From Mermis nigrescens (lineage: Eukaryota > Nematoda > Enoplea > Mermithida > Mermithidae), in contig JAVLUZ010000193.1 in the NCBI GenBank assembly GCA_036768485.1, forward strand, positions 124,001 through 188,000: a DNA stretch of 64,000 bases, read 5' to 3'. Under the pieces are notes generated by a model. It did not search any database. It was not told where the DNA came from and saw only the letters and a list, made by a program, of their open reading frames with translations. The translations under genes were made by a program, and so were the position numbers. The number at the start of each line of letters is the position of its first letter. Positions within the stretch are counted from its first letter, which is position 1. Below are positions 45,900 to 58,425 of this stretch, in pieces.

Positions 45900-46995
45900 A
45901 TTCGTCTCTTGGTCTGTTTTAGGCATTCGTCCCTACCAAAATTTTGTTTTTGCTAAAATTCTATTTTATTCGCTGTGTTCGCCTCTTACAATAGTCGTGG
46001 TGTAAGAGTGTAATTAATAGTATTAGCTTATCCGTTCTCACAGCGTGTGTGGGCCTCGGTTATGCCAGCTGGCTCATCACCGGGTTCACATGCACCGTGA
46101 GCGCGGTTGCTTTCCCCTAAATGTTCGATTTTTTTGCTTTCCCTAAATGTTCGATTTTATTTATCCAAATGTGCCCGTAGCCCGGAGGGTCTCAAAAGGT
46201 GTCCAGATCGAGCCGATCCGATCGATTTGGCACTTTTTTCCCCTCAGGGCTTTGGCCCCGTCGTCGATTTTTTCGTCAACTCGCGTCTGTTTTGCTCCGT
46301 CTTTTGCGGCTAGTCGATTCGTGATGCACTTATAAGATAATTCTGTATCACAGTCCACTGGCTGCATAAAATTTGAGCCAAATCCACGATTCTCGTATTT
46401 TTAATAAATTATTGATTTTCGTTTTTTGGCAATTTCGCGTCGCGCACTCAAGCGTTGAATCCCAACTTCGATAGTTTTGCGCATTGAACGAGCATTTGCA
46501 TTGCACATTCTATCGGGGTTGGATTTTTATGCTTTATTCGTCGAATTATTCTTATTCTCACGTTTTTCTGTTGTATTTTAGTGCATTTTATGCTTTGTTC
46601 GACTGGGTCATGTATCTTAGTCTTGCATTTGCGTTTGGTTCATGACTAGATACATACCCAGCAGAAAGAAGTCACGATATTTCGTCGGCTCCTTGAGCGA
46701 TTGGTTGCTCCCGGGGCCTGTTTTGGTCTATCAGGGTTGGGCAATGCGTATATTGTAGCACATTGCACACTCTAATAGACTAGATTTGGCTACCGTGGTT
46801 GAGTATGCATTATTTCGCTTATTTCTCCGTAATTTCATGTTGAAATATTTATTTGCCTAAGCCTTTTCGGTCTGGCTTACCGAAATGCCATCAAAAGAGG
46901 TGCAAATGCTAAAATGCGTTAAAACTACATTCACAGTTTTTGGTCAATTATAAGTACTTTTGGAACATTTTTCATCCATTTTTGGCCTTCAGTTT
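45900..46995. other. possible transcript or retroelement leader
   Basis: Moderate GC, T-rich, with a duplicated CCCTAAATGTTCGATTTT (46116, 46141) and no convincing ORF. The last 120 bp before the gap are older-group MITE sequence. Confidence 0.25.
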
Positions 46996-47095
46996 NNNNN
47001 NNNNNNNNNNNNNNNNNNNNNNNNNNNNNNNNNNNNNNNNNNNNNNNNNNNNNNNNNNNNNNNNNNNNNNNNNNNNNNNNNNNNNNNNNNNNNNN
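46996..47095. other. assembly gap, 100 N
   Basis: Exactly 100 N, the conventional size for a gap of unknown length. The open frame that spans it is meaningless. Confidence 0.99.
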
Positions 47096-48140
47096 AAGAG
47101 AAGTTTAGGGTACCATTAGAGAAACCATTAACAAAAAGCTTTAATGGCTGCGTCAAGGAAAATCGAATGGTAGCGTTAAGGTAAGCTAAATGGTTGCGTT
47201 AAGGGAAGTTTAATATTGATGTTAAGGTTCACAGATAATTCACTAGAATTTTAATGTTTTGCTTAAGATAGATATAAAACTTTGAGAACCATAGTCATTT
47301 AAATTTCGAATTTGTTTTTTACTCTTTTACCGCTTGACTTTTGGTGTTGGTTCGAATTCGACTGATAATGCATTGCACTGACAGCGATACACTTAATGAG
47401 GAAAATAAGTGAAAGCGCCTGTTAGTCTTGCGTTAAGAAGCTTTACTTTTTAAGTGTGAAATGTAATCATTGAGTTGTGAAGATATGGAATTTGGAAAAA
47501 TAGAGAAATAAAAATAGGGAAATACCATTTTGATATCAGCGAATTTTTGGCATCAGCTAAAGGAATGAAGAAGCCAACTGAAAAAACTCGTTCTCTAATA
47601 AAATCTCTATTGAAATTTATTGTCATTAAAATGGAGCAAAGGACTTCATTTGTCAATGGATCGACGAGCATGTATAATATTATTAAATATGAGAATAATG
47701 AAAGAAGCTTCACTTTTTAAGTGTTAAATGTAATCGTTGAGTTCATTAAGGAAGCTCCCGACCTACCTTAAGGAATTTACCATAATAAAACCATTAAAGT
47801 CGTTGAGGTAAAGCCCAGCAACCCAATTTACTTTAAAGAAACCATTAAACGCTTAATGGGACCGTTAAGGCTTCAGTCGAGCAACCGGTCTTAAGGTAGA
47901 CATTTAGAAAACGAGCCTAAATTAATGGCTGCACTAAGGTAAAGTCTAGCAACCGAAATTAAAATCGACCATTAGACTTCAATTAAAGTCGAGCTTAATG
48001 GTTGAGTCGAGCAACCCGATTTTTTAATGGTTCCGTTAAGGTGGGAATCGAACTTAACGCGACCATTAATTGATGGTTGCGTTAAGGTGACCATTAACGT
48101 TAAGGTAAACCTTTATTAATGGTCGAGTCGAGCAACCGGG
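47096..48140. mobile_element. element with repeated TTAATGG/GTTAAGG units
   Basis: Both arms hold many copies of AATGGTTGCGTTAAGG and its inverse CCTTAACG-CCATTAA, ending GGTCGAGTCGAGCAACCGGG. The arrangement (repetitive arms, plain AT-rich middle) is like the hAT elements at 17.3 and 43.3 kb. Its left end is lost in the gap. Confidence 0.6.
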
Positions 48141-48164
48141 CCCATAAGTCTACTCTTCCTTGTC

Positions 48165-48340
48165 TTTGCTTTATGTCCACCAGGTGCCTATGCTTATACA
48201 TTGCAACAGTCTTTTAATTGCAACTCATGAAAAAATAACTTTAGTGAAAAATGACATACATATTAAGAAAGAGTATAAAAAATCGCATAAAACGTAACAT
48301 TGCTATAGTGTGTAAATCATATGTAATTTGCATTCGGTCA
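48165..48340. repeat. dispersed repeat, copy 2
   Basis: Partner of 32640-32830. Confidence 0.55.
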
Positions 48341-48592
48341 TGGAACCCTTCGATTGTGAAAAAATTTATGGTAAACGGAGAGTGGTTTTTGCCATTTTAC
48401 TTCAATTCAAAATTTTTTATTCAAGGATTTTGAGCTCTGAGGAACTGGCAGACCGATAGGTCATAAATGATGAGAAAGTTTTTTCCTCGAAGGGAAGTCA
48501 AAAGTTTCTTCGAAATTTTTGGCTCGTATACTTTCGGCTTCTGCTGTCTATCCTACTGACGTACGTACCTAATTATGTACGTAATTTACAAC

Positions 48593-49009
48593 CATACATG
48601 GGCAGCGATCAAATTCTGGGGACCGGGTGGTGTAAAAGTGACAAAAAGTCCCCAAAAAACGCGCCGAAAATTTATTTCTGGGGGTCTATCGCTTTTTTTG
48701 GTTCTATCAGATTCTAAGGGGTCTAAACACACGTGTGTGTGGGGGAGGGGGAGGGGGGTATGCACCCCCACAGGAGCCCCAATACCTTTACCCAGAATTA
48801 GATTTCTTGAAATTTCTTTTGTTTTTTGTCTCGCAATTTTTTGATGATAATGGGTCGTCGTACTCGATGAGAAACGTTGAAATATGTTTTCTTGCTTTAC
48901 CACCATTTGTATGATTATTTTTTGACCCTTGAAAAATATTGACCCCCCAGAATTTTGGTGCTGTCCACCAATGTATCTAACCCCCACGCCCATGTATGTG
49001 AGTTTATAA
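48593..49009. mobile_element. two nested family-A-like MITEs
   Basis: Outer ends CATACATGGGC (48593) and GCCCATGTATG (about 49009). An inner copy, CACACGTGTGTGTGGG to CTGTCCACCAATG (about 48728-48973), splits it. Confidence 0.6.
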
Positions 49010-49825
49010 CCATGCGCGTTTCGTCCCTTTGCCAAAAATATATATCATGCGCATATTGTTGCTTTGAGGCAACTTTTTGGTGGGCGTGGGCATCAATTAT
49101 TTTTATACCGTTTTTACACTATGTATACCTAACATTGTTTAGATTTTTACTGTTACTACCTTTTCTCAATTTTCTGAAGTCGTATAAAATTTCGCTTAAA
49201 ATTGAGTTTTACCCGAAAAATTTGCGCAAGAAAAAATTTTATCTTATTCATATCATTATTCTATTCTAGAACTCGGTCAACTGCTGATAATGTTAATCTC
49301 GTTATTGCATCCCATTGTTTATCATCGCAATAGAATTTTAAATTAGGACACTTTATTTTTAGTAGTCTGTGATCCAAATAAAGAATTAACGATCTATTGT
49401 AAAAGCGTTGGTGAACAAAGAATCACAAGCTGAACGTCAGATATTCATAACTAAAGATAAGAAAACAAACTAATAATTTGGTTATCTTCTTAAAAAATTC
49501 AAAGGAGGCTTTTTTGCTTTCTTTCGTCATTTTATTAATCATGAAAGAATCAGGCTAAGCCTTGAGAATAAAATTTTAAAAAACACACAAGGCTCTGAAT
49601 TTATTTCCTTTTATCCTACTGAATTTGAATTCTCAAAAAAATCTTAAGAGTTCTCGGAATATAAAGCACACCTGACGTCATATACAAAAACGAATATTTT
49701 TCAATCCATAGGCGATTCTAATGAAGAAATATCGGACGAATAGCACGACCTCGCATTTTTATCTTCATTTTTCGGCGATTCTTCGCTACAAAGGGTGTCA
49801 TATATCACGTGATATGTTATAGCTG
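49010..49825. other. intron sequence, no feature recognised
   Basis: AT-rich part of the intron between exons 4 and 5; no paired splice sites or repeats. Confidence 0.35.
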
Positions 49826-50235
49826 ATGGTATCTCCTATCTTATATCACTGCATGTTATGGCACAGACAGGGTATCTATACCAAACCTATCTTTTATAGA
49901 ATTGCCTATCTCGTAGCACAGGGTATCTTATATCCCATACTATCTTATAACATTGCCTATCTTGCAGCTCGGGGTATCTTATATCACTTCCTATCTTATA
50001 GCATTGCCTATCTTGTAGCACGGGGTATCTTTTATAACGTTCTATCTTATAGCATTGCCTATCTTGTGGCACGGGGTGTCTTATATCACGTCCTATCTTT
50101 ATAGTATTGCCTATCCTGTAGCACAGAGTATCTTATATCACGTCCTGTCTTATAGCATTGCTTATCTTGTTGCACATAGTATCTCAGGTCCATGCCTATC
50201 TTATAAAATTGCCTATGTTATAGCATCATTGCGTT
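49826..50235. repeat. 51-bp minisatellite
   Basis: About eight copies of a unit built from TATCTTATAGCATTGCCTAT, CTTGTAGCACGGGGTATC and TTATATCACGTCC (51 bp). Since 51 is divisible by three, repeated open frames appear on both strands; they are by-products. Confidence 0.9.
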
Positions 50236-50394
50236 AAACCTGTATTTTGATGTTTCACAGTGCCGACCAATGCTATAACATATAACAATGTACATAGTGT
50301 CGCCAGGCATGCTCCTCTTGGCCGGGGTATCCCTATACAAACAGTATAAACTAATTTTTGGAAAAAAATAGCAAAAAATCGGCCATCTCCCTAT

Positions 50395-50605
50395 TTCGTG
50401 GAGGCTTATAGCACAGGGGCCAAACCCTGCTCCTCCTCGCCCAGGGCCAATGGGTGCGTTTGTCGAAATTTCAGGATCGCTACGGCTCCTTCCCCCATTG
50501 GACCGACCTCGGCCCAAAATATCAGCCCACCAAATTTCATTGGGCCGGAGCCAACCCGGCACAAACAGACGAACATACGAACATACATACATACAAAACA
50601 AGCAA
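50395..50605. mobile_element. possible LINE 3' end
   Basis: GC-richer block (CAAATTTCATTGGGCCGGAG, CCGGCACAAACAGACGAAC) followed by an (ACATACGA)n-type tail. This resembles 3' ends of RTE-type LINEs in invertebrates. No reverse-transcriptase frame is present. Confidence 0.35.
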
Positions 50606-52855
50606 ACTTTCAAAAATATATAGTAGATTATTCGATTCTGGAATCACGTTTTTACCTTGAAAAACCAGACATTATTTTTTATAGGCTATTTTTGTCTAAA
50701 TCGACATTAAGTAATAATTTTATTTATTTTAAAAGTGATTTGAAAAGCCGATTAAATATAAGTCTAAATCAACCAAATCATTTAATTATGCGATCTACGC
50801 ATCGAATGATGCAATATTAATTATTTAATGAGAAACAGGAAAAGTTATTTTTATTTTTAACATTGAATTTCATTTAATAAATAAATATTAAAAACTTAAA
50901 AGAACAGATCTCATGGAAGCACATTCTAGAGGTTTATAAGACTGACAACGAAAAATAAAAAAATTTCTACGTACAGACATACCGCACTATGTTATCGAGA
51001 TAAGTAGAAATTATAATTAGCATGTGCTATATTCTGAAGCATTTTAAAAAATTAGGAAAATAAATCGAATTAATGAATTAAACGAGACCAGAGCAGGATT
51101 GAAAGCACGGAAATAGATGAATTTTCAGGAAAATGGCGGACGTCATCATCAAACCATGAACTGAGGGTAATTTCTCCATACAAAATTGTGTGTACTATAC
51201 ATACATAGTCCATTTTGTAATTAATTATACAAATTTTAACAATTCAGCTGATTGTCTCAAACTTATGATGCACGATGCTACTTTTTAAAGCAAACTATGT
51301 ATGTAAATCATGCAAATTTCGTTGTTTAATATAATCATTCGTAATTCAAACAAAAAATAAGAAATTATAAACAAGCCTAATATTTCCATAAGCCGATAAG
51401 AAAACATAAGAGCTTATTATATACTAAATGTAATCCTTGTACCTTATTCAAAAAAATTCAGCGCTTTAATTTGTTTTGAACGTCATACTCGTAATTATGC
51501 TCATTTTATTCTCCAAGCCATCGCCGCGTTTTTATGGAGCGAAAGAGCTTGAGGTTTAACTTTCCCCTGTAAAATGTTGCTGACCTCCAGAATTTTCTAT
51601 TTACCTTCGGCTTCAAAGCATCAATCTTTGCAACACTTCGCACAAAACGGTCATTTTTGAAAGAATTCTGTTAAATTTGTTAAACTGTTTGTAATTCTTT
51701 CATAATTTTATGTTCCAAAAATAAAGAGCCGCTAGAAACGTCAGAAACAGAGTTTTGACGCATATCTACGCTTTTAAGTTTAAAAAAACGATTGAAAAAT
51801 TTATGGAGTTGCTTGAACCTCACTTAAAATTTGCATGTAAATTATTAAATATCGATTAATAAATTATTGCAAAAATTAAAGTTAATCATGAAAATTCTAA
51901 ATTTTAAAGCATTTTTACATTTTTATAACAAAATCATGCAAATGTATATTCATATTGAGCAGACCTGCGTTTCCGATAAATTTAGCAGAGCAGCTAGCTC
52001 AATGCGTGCCTATTAACTGGATTTAGTCGCCTTATTCATTCGATGCACTTGCGTTTGAATCGCTGCATAATTGCCGTCAAACTGACTCGACGAATCTATT
52101 ATTCGATATTTTTCATTTTCCTTCTACTTCTAGCTGAATTTCAGCTTTTAGTTAGTCCTTTTCTCATTCATTTAGAGCAGCATAATTTGGTTTTAGTCAG
52201 TTACGTTTATTCCAAGGTTATGTCGGTAAGCCGATTTCAGATGCAAAAGATGTGAGAAATAAGTGCATGCCGGCATTTAGAAGTAAAAAAATTCGAAAAT
52301 TTGTATAATGTTAAAGATGGATGATTCTTCGGCATCCTATATTTAAAGTACGAATTACTTAAAATAGCATTACATATTTTCTGATTGTATAATTAAGACG
52401 CAGCAGTCAGCCGAAGAGCTTTGTAGAGCTAAAAATATATCAAAACTCAGTTGAAAAGCATTCGGAGGAAAGTCGAATTTTTATACTGAATTGGTACGAA
52501 TTTCTTCAGAACATTTTCCTCTTTTCGCAAGGACCTATACTCTACAAACTCTTGCCGACGATTAGACTCAGCTATCGCCATCGTACATGAGCTGCGTTTA
52601 TATTTAGGGAAATATTTAAAAGATCAAAAAAGCGCATAAAAATTGATGTTAAGAGGCGCCATTCATGGCTTTACTCAATTGGCATCAAAGAATGCGAAAA
52701 AATTCACGAAAACTTCGTCGTTGAGGTTTCCTGGATAAAGCTCGTGTTTTGGATGAATATCGCCTAGCAGGAATAAATAAATTTGACCGGAATTTTGCAC
52801 TAAAAACTTTATTATAAGGACACGAAGTACCTCACGTTACATAATGTCTATGTAC
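50606..52855. other. AT-rich intron sequence
   Basis: No transposon ends recognised. A + strand frame at 52043 starts with a hydrophobic leader (YYSIFFIFLLLLAEFQLLVS) and reaches a good donor (ATGTCG|GTAAGC, about 52226), but nothing downstream joins it. Confidence 0.3.
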
Positions 52856-52859
52856 TTAC

Positions 52860-52896
52860 CTCCTACTATAGACAATAATTCAAGCTGGTTCTGCTG
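52860..52896 (-). CDS. receptor gene, exon 4 (tentative small exon)
   Basis: A 37-nt stretch ending in an excellent donor (AGGAG|GTAAGTAC). Phase 0 in, phase 1 out, exactly what is needed between exons 3 and 5; it reads QQNQLELLSIVG. The acceptor (ATAAACTAG, or CAG three or six bases on) is poor, and a transposon starts 29 bp upstream on the coding strand, so it may be chance. Confidence 0.25.
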
Positions 52897-52924
52897 CTAG
52901 TTTATTATCGACTATTCTTTTTGG

Positions 52925-53507
52925 CAGGCACGTACATAGCTGTGGGGGGATAGCATTACTAGTCCCAAAAATTTAGAACCACGAGTATTTTTTACAAAGA
53001 GTCTCTAGAAGATAGAGTTGAAAATTCCTAAAGCGCATTCAGAAAACAGAATGCCAGATTAGATTTTAGCACACTTTTTTGCTAATAATCCCATAAATTT
53101 CGGGCGCTTAGCGCCGGAATCATCGTTTTTGTATGATTTTAGTCTTCTTAACAGCCGAAGTATGAGTTGGGCATGTTAAATACTCGTATGTCAAAATTTT
53201 CTGGGGCTCTGCGCAGAATTATTTATTTTTCGTAGTTTTTCTTTGCTATGTAACGATTGAGTACAAAGCAGATTGAACACAGGGTCAGATTTGGACTGTG
53301 AAGCCATTTTATTCAACTTATTCCTGGTATATGATTAAAATCAAGCTAAATTTGTTTAAAATTTTTTAAATTGTTTTCTTCTTCAATGTGTAGAGCACAC
53401 TGAGAAACGCTTGAAAATACTATTATTTTTTCCAATCCAATCTATGAATAGGTATTTGACTTCAAAATTTTAGTCCTCCCAAATTCAGAAGACTATGTAC
53501 GTGTCCA
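52925..53507. mobile_element. hAT-like element, CAGGCACGTA family
   Basis: Starts CAGGCACGTACATAG, ends CTATGTACGTGTCCA; duplication CTTTTTGG/CTTTTCGG (7 of 8). GGCGCTTAGCGCC hairpin at 53103-53115. Confidence 0.8.
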
Positions 53508-53579
53508 CTTTTCGGTCTTCATTTTGTTTAAGTTTGGGCATGACACTATGGCATCGACAACAAGCTGCTAGATCACGAC

Positions 53580-53846
53580 AACACGTGGGAATGGGGGGTA
53601 TGCATGCACCACTACTATAGAAGGCCGGATACCCCTCCTTAAAAACCAAGTTGCCTCTCACCAGAATTCTATTTCTCTATTTCTAAATTTTTTTGTTTTT
53701 TTCGCAATTTTTTCATGCCAATAGATAGTGCTCGATGAGAAACGTTGAAAAATAGTGTTTTTTGGTATACCAGCATTTAAAAAAATTTTTTGAGCTTTAA
53801 AAAATCTTGCACACCCCCTCACAGAATTTTAGTGCGCCCACCTATG
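53580..53846. mobile_element. hAT-like MITE, family A
   Basis: Perfect duplication ATCACGAC (53572-53579, 53847-53854); ends AACACGTGGG / GCCCACCTATG. Confidence 0.85.
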
Positions 53847-54490
53847 ATCACGACTAATGCGTTAAGTTGATACAACATAATTAATGCAAACTATCAATAA
53901 AAATTCTCAAAATTCATGCCCACATTTATTTGAGGCACACCAATATTTTTAGTCAGCACATTTTCTGTGCGAGCTTATTTCTTCCAAGTTTTACTTTAAA
54001 AACACATTATCTAGCCGAATTCTGCAAGCTGTGCAGAACAGTAATAAAAAACCCTTTCAATAAAGAATAGTAAAAAATGAAAAACACCCTTTAAACCTAT
54101 TTCATCATCCTGCATCATCATTACATCAGCAATCGATCTTCATACTCCGGATGACTGAAATGAAAGATAAGTAATAATTCGATATAAAGTGAGAGGACAG
54201 AAGATCAAGAAGTAGTTTTGCCGAGCTTTCCCAAGAAAAGTCATTGGCAAGAGCACACAGAATTTTAAAAGACGTAACAAAAATTCGAAAGAAACCCCAA
54301 AATTGAAGATTTTACAAATTTCGTTTTTATGCGCTTTTTGATGGCTAATAATAGATAGAGCTCGCTGAGAACCGTCAGAAAACCGTGTACTTTAGCTCTG
54401 CTAATAATTTTTCGACCCTTTTCAGACCTTTGAAAATTTATAAGCTTAACTCAGACCTCTAGCCTTCGGGTCGCTGGCCATGTATAATTA

Positions 54491-54700
54491 GCAAAGAAAA
54501 ATGCTCCGATGGAACAAATAGGACGAATATACTTTGAATTACGCATTTTTAAGGACATTAAAGGAGGGGTGTATGCCTGTGAAAGTTGTAAGAATCTACT
54601 AAGAATTAGCATATGCTAAAAAAACGCAAAAAATCGAAGTATTCTCCGCGGCCTGCGGAAGGGATTTGCACCTCCGACGTAAAAATAAATAAAGGAACAG
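54491..54700. mobile_element. MITE, GCTCCGATGGAAC family, left arm
   Basis: GCAAAGAAAAATGCTCCGAT preceded by TA; runs through AAAATCGAAGTATTCTCCGC to CACCTCCGACG. The inverse arm is not found nearby. Confidence 0.6.
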
Positions 54701-54849
54701 TTTATTCCTTGAAACGTTGCGATCACTAATCAAAAAAGGACATAATGAGCATTTTTACGCTAGCATGGCACACACTGCTATTGGGCAGCAATTAACAAGA
54801 TAGTGTGCTTGTCATAATTCATTTATGAGTTGGACAGATCAATTCTTTT

Positions 54850-56210
54850 CGGCGTAAACTTTACGCACTGTGTGCGAAGAACACTTACACCCAGATTCGT
54901 AATCCTGACGTTACATGGATCATTTTGAAAAAAATTAAGCTTTCGCAACGTTCTGGAACTAAAGCTAATTTTCAGCGTAAAATTTACATAACTGTTTGAG
55001 GAAAAGGAGACATACGGTCAGATTTGTAATCATGACCTTAAGGAACATATTTTGAAAAAATTCACGTTTCGCAACGCTCTGGAAATGAAATAAATTTGTA
55101 CTTTAAACTTTACCCATTAACAATAATTGAATAGTGTAAACTATTACAACTACAGAGTGTAAAGAAAACTAAGATTAAGATTCGTAATTCCGACGTTACG
55201 TGAAACATTTTTTAAAATTAAGCTCCCGCAACGCTCTAGAACTATAGCTAATTTTCAGTGTAAGCTTTGCATAACCACCGAGCAAATAGAAGATTTAAGT
55301 CGGATCCGTAATTCATGATATTACTCTGATCTTTCGATCGATAATTATGAATAAATTTACCTCCTCAATGTTCTGAAGACAAATAAATATTAGATGTAAA
55401 ACTTTACACCACTGTTGAGTGTAAACAAACGCGCTCAACTGACATGACGTTTGACCCCAGGTGCATTTTAAGACTTGTGATCGAGTCCAGACTAATAACA
55501 GGAGACGTTGGCATAAGAAAGCTAGACAGAAACACGTTTAACACCACAGATTTTTGACTTTACACCTCCCGAAAAAGCTCGATATTGATGTAGATAGGAA
55601 CAATTTGTTGTGACGTGTACCCCCTAGAAAGCACCTTATTTTTATTCTATCCGACTGGTCCCGACTTATCATAGGTGAAAGTGGCGAACGCAAAAAAGGG
55701 ACACAAACGTATTTTTCCATCATCCACGACATTGTTAAACTTTAAAAATCTGAACCTAACTCCCCACTGAGAGTAAAAAAATTCAGTTTGAGTCAGTTTG
55801 TAGTTATTTTTATTCTATTTAATTTTTACCGACTTATAACTGGAGAAGTTGGCGGAGACATCTGAGACAAAACCCAGTTTTTTACACCATCCACTAGTGT
55901 GTAAAGTTCCAACCCCTATATCTAACTCCGTGCTGAGTGTAAAAAAGTTTGCTAGTAAGCCGAAAGTAGCCTTCGGGTCGTAGTACATTTCAATCAGAAA
56001 AAATTTCTACGGATCTCACAACCAGAGTTGTTGGTAGACAAAAAAGAGGCCAAAATGTGTTTTTTTCAACACCAGATTTTTACACTCTTTACACTGCCTT
56101 TCCGGGTGTAAGGCACATTTCAAAAAAAGAGAAAAGTGGTTTTGAGCTTGCTCAATTGTCTACATTTTAAAAAATTCAGACAAAACAGAAAGCATAACTG
56201 AGTTGACTAA
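54850..56210. repeat. long dispersed repeat, copy 2
   Basis: Partner of 8100-9330. Contains three or four degenerate units with AGATTCGTAATCCTGACGTT and CGCAACG-TCTGGAACTA, with GTGTAAA words spaced through it. Confidence 0.65.
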
Positions 56211-58380
56211 AATTTGTGGACGGCAACAAGTAAAAAACGTAAATGTTATTACGTTACGCCAAAAGTTTACACTCTCATTACGAACTATATATTGAGTGCA
56301 AGTAAAAAAGAGAAAAAGGTGCATAATCTCTTTTATTACCTATCTTTTAAAAAACCGCACCTCCCAGGAATGTCTCGTTATAACTATAGCGGGGATTCAC
56401 TTTTTATGCGGGCTCCAAGTATATTATAGCTACGCGCTGCCTTTGATTAATAACTCACATAGTGATCAAGGTACCATCATTTTTATTTATTCACTTACTG
56501 TATATGTACTTTTTTTAGCTATTAAGTCGTATGAAGCTAGGCATCTTCGGTACTTATACTCAATTCACGGCTGGTTCTCATCAGGACAATATAACACCCT
56601 ATTTGAGTCTAGTCGATGGATCTCAAGAACTAAAAACATCTCTCCAGACCCCTATTTTAAGAAACGGTAGAAACGTTTTTTCGCAATTTTTCAGGCCAGT
56701 CGTTTGATGAGCTACGCCAAAAATTGATGTTTTAGCCCTACAATGAATTTCGTCGCATTATTTTAGTCTCCTGAAAAATTTCAGACTTTTAAGATACTAC
56801 GGAATTATTTTCTTGTCCATTGGACATATTAAGAAAAAGCCAATGAAAAGTAGGAAATACCACTAAGTAAAGGCAATCACACTTAGTGGGTCAGAATTTC
56901 GGGAATCTGGATCACACATGCACTCAGGGACCTTAAAACTGGACACTCAGGAAAAAGTTTGGAACTTAGATTCGTAATTTTGCAATGTTTGTCCCAATAG
57001 ATACAGGAACATAGTTGTTGACCATGTCTCGTTTTGACCAATGACCAATACTTTCATTTCAAAAGAGCCCCTACTTTTCCAATATATCCTCAGGACTTAA
57101 ATTTAAAGGAGCTCTTTGTTTTTTTGATGTCAATGCTGGATTAGGCAGCAGCTAAATTTTTTGAAACATTTGGGACCCCTGAATTTAGGCGCTACTTTAG
57201 CATGGTCTAGAGGTCTAGAAAGCATACCCCTCATCGTATATTTATAGCTGTAGCGTCATTTTTCGCATCTGTATTTCAATGCAAGTGCATACATCAGCTG
57301 GGAGAAATGATCTATTGGAACCAGTAGCAAATTCAATTAAAAGGTACGAGAATCAATAATGTAGCAAGGTCACTCTCTTATTCGTAGAAAAGGTTTTAAG
57401 TCAGTGCTCCAGTCCTACTGAATTAATGTAATTAAAAGATACATGATGGCTAAAAAACGAATGGTATAATTATTCCTTTAACTTCTCTGATACTTCACCA
57501 AATTAAAGCGTCTTGGTATACGCTAAATGAAGCAGACGTCGTTTTTTCAACTTTTTTTGCCTTAATAAGCTATCTTTACAACAGTGCAACTCTTCAATAA
57601 AAAAAGATAATTAAACGCAATTTGGTTTACAAGAAGCTAGAATTGATTGTTTATTGCTCCGTTTGTTTTTATTTCGATCGGTTCAGTTTTTGAGGAACAG
57701 AAGCACTTTTATCACGGGTTGTTGCATACACACATCAACGTTTTCAATTTACTAGTAACAAAATGTGCAATCTTTGATTAAAGATCACTTACTTTTCAGC
57801 AACTTTTAAATGCCATAAAGTAAATTACGGAAGTGATAGACAATTAAAAGGGCTTTTAAATAAAAAGTTGCATGTAACTGTCCCGAAATTCTGTAAAGTA
57901 ACAGGCTTACAGCATAAGCTTAACACATAATGCTTCTGGCAGATGCTTTCATGACTCAAAAAACCGACTTCTGCCTATTTTATTGTAGAATCAGCTTCAA
58001 CTGCATACTTGCCGCTTTCTTACAAACGTAGTTGACTCTTGAACAAAGCGAACGGGGCTTAATTTGATCCAGTATCAAAGAAATTATGAGGACCAATATG
58101 CAATTCGTTTTTTAGCCATTCTGTACATACTCGTATGTACATAGTTGCATGCGCCAGAGAGGATGAGAAGAATTCCCCAGCTAAACTCGGATTGTTTCAA
58201 CCACTCCTCACATTTTTGGCCAAAACTTGCATTGTTAGGTTGCTTTGAACCTTTTTTGTCATTCTTATCCGGAAATCGATGGTTATTTACCCTGCTCTTC
58301 AAAATTCAATAATGGCGGATTCCTCCCCCCTTAAACAAAATTTGCAATAGCGGTTCGGCACTCCTAAAATCTCCCATTTT
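56211..58380. other. intron sequence with weak relics
   Basis: Part of intron 3. The 124-codon + strand frame at 56296 starts in the edge of the dispersed repeat and shows no coding signs. A MITE relic lies at about 58180-58340. Confidence 0.35.
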
Positions 58381-58425
58381 CTATCCATAGTGAGTAAAGA
58401 CGGCTTTTATTTTCATTTCCATCAC

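Noticed and set aside
46960..47184. Frame running through the N gap
   Set aside because: Ambiguous bases only; not sequence.
48586..49035. 149-codon minus-strand frame
   Set aside because: Made of two nested MITEs; no splice sites or protein motif.
49826..50235. CRISPR-like repeat-spacer array
   Set aside because: Units are contiguous 51-bp tandem repeats with no unique spacers, in a eukaryotic context.
52043..52255. Signal-peptide-like start with a GTAAGC donor
   Set aside because: No downstream exon in phase was found; such Leu/Phe-rich starts are common in T-rich sequence.
56296..56670. 124-codon + strand frame with hydrophobic middle
   Set aside because: Begins in the edge of a dispersed repeat; composition follows AT content.
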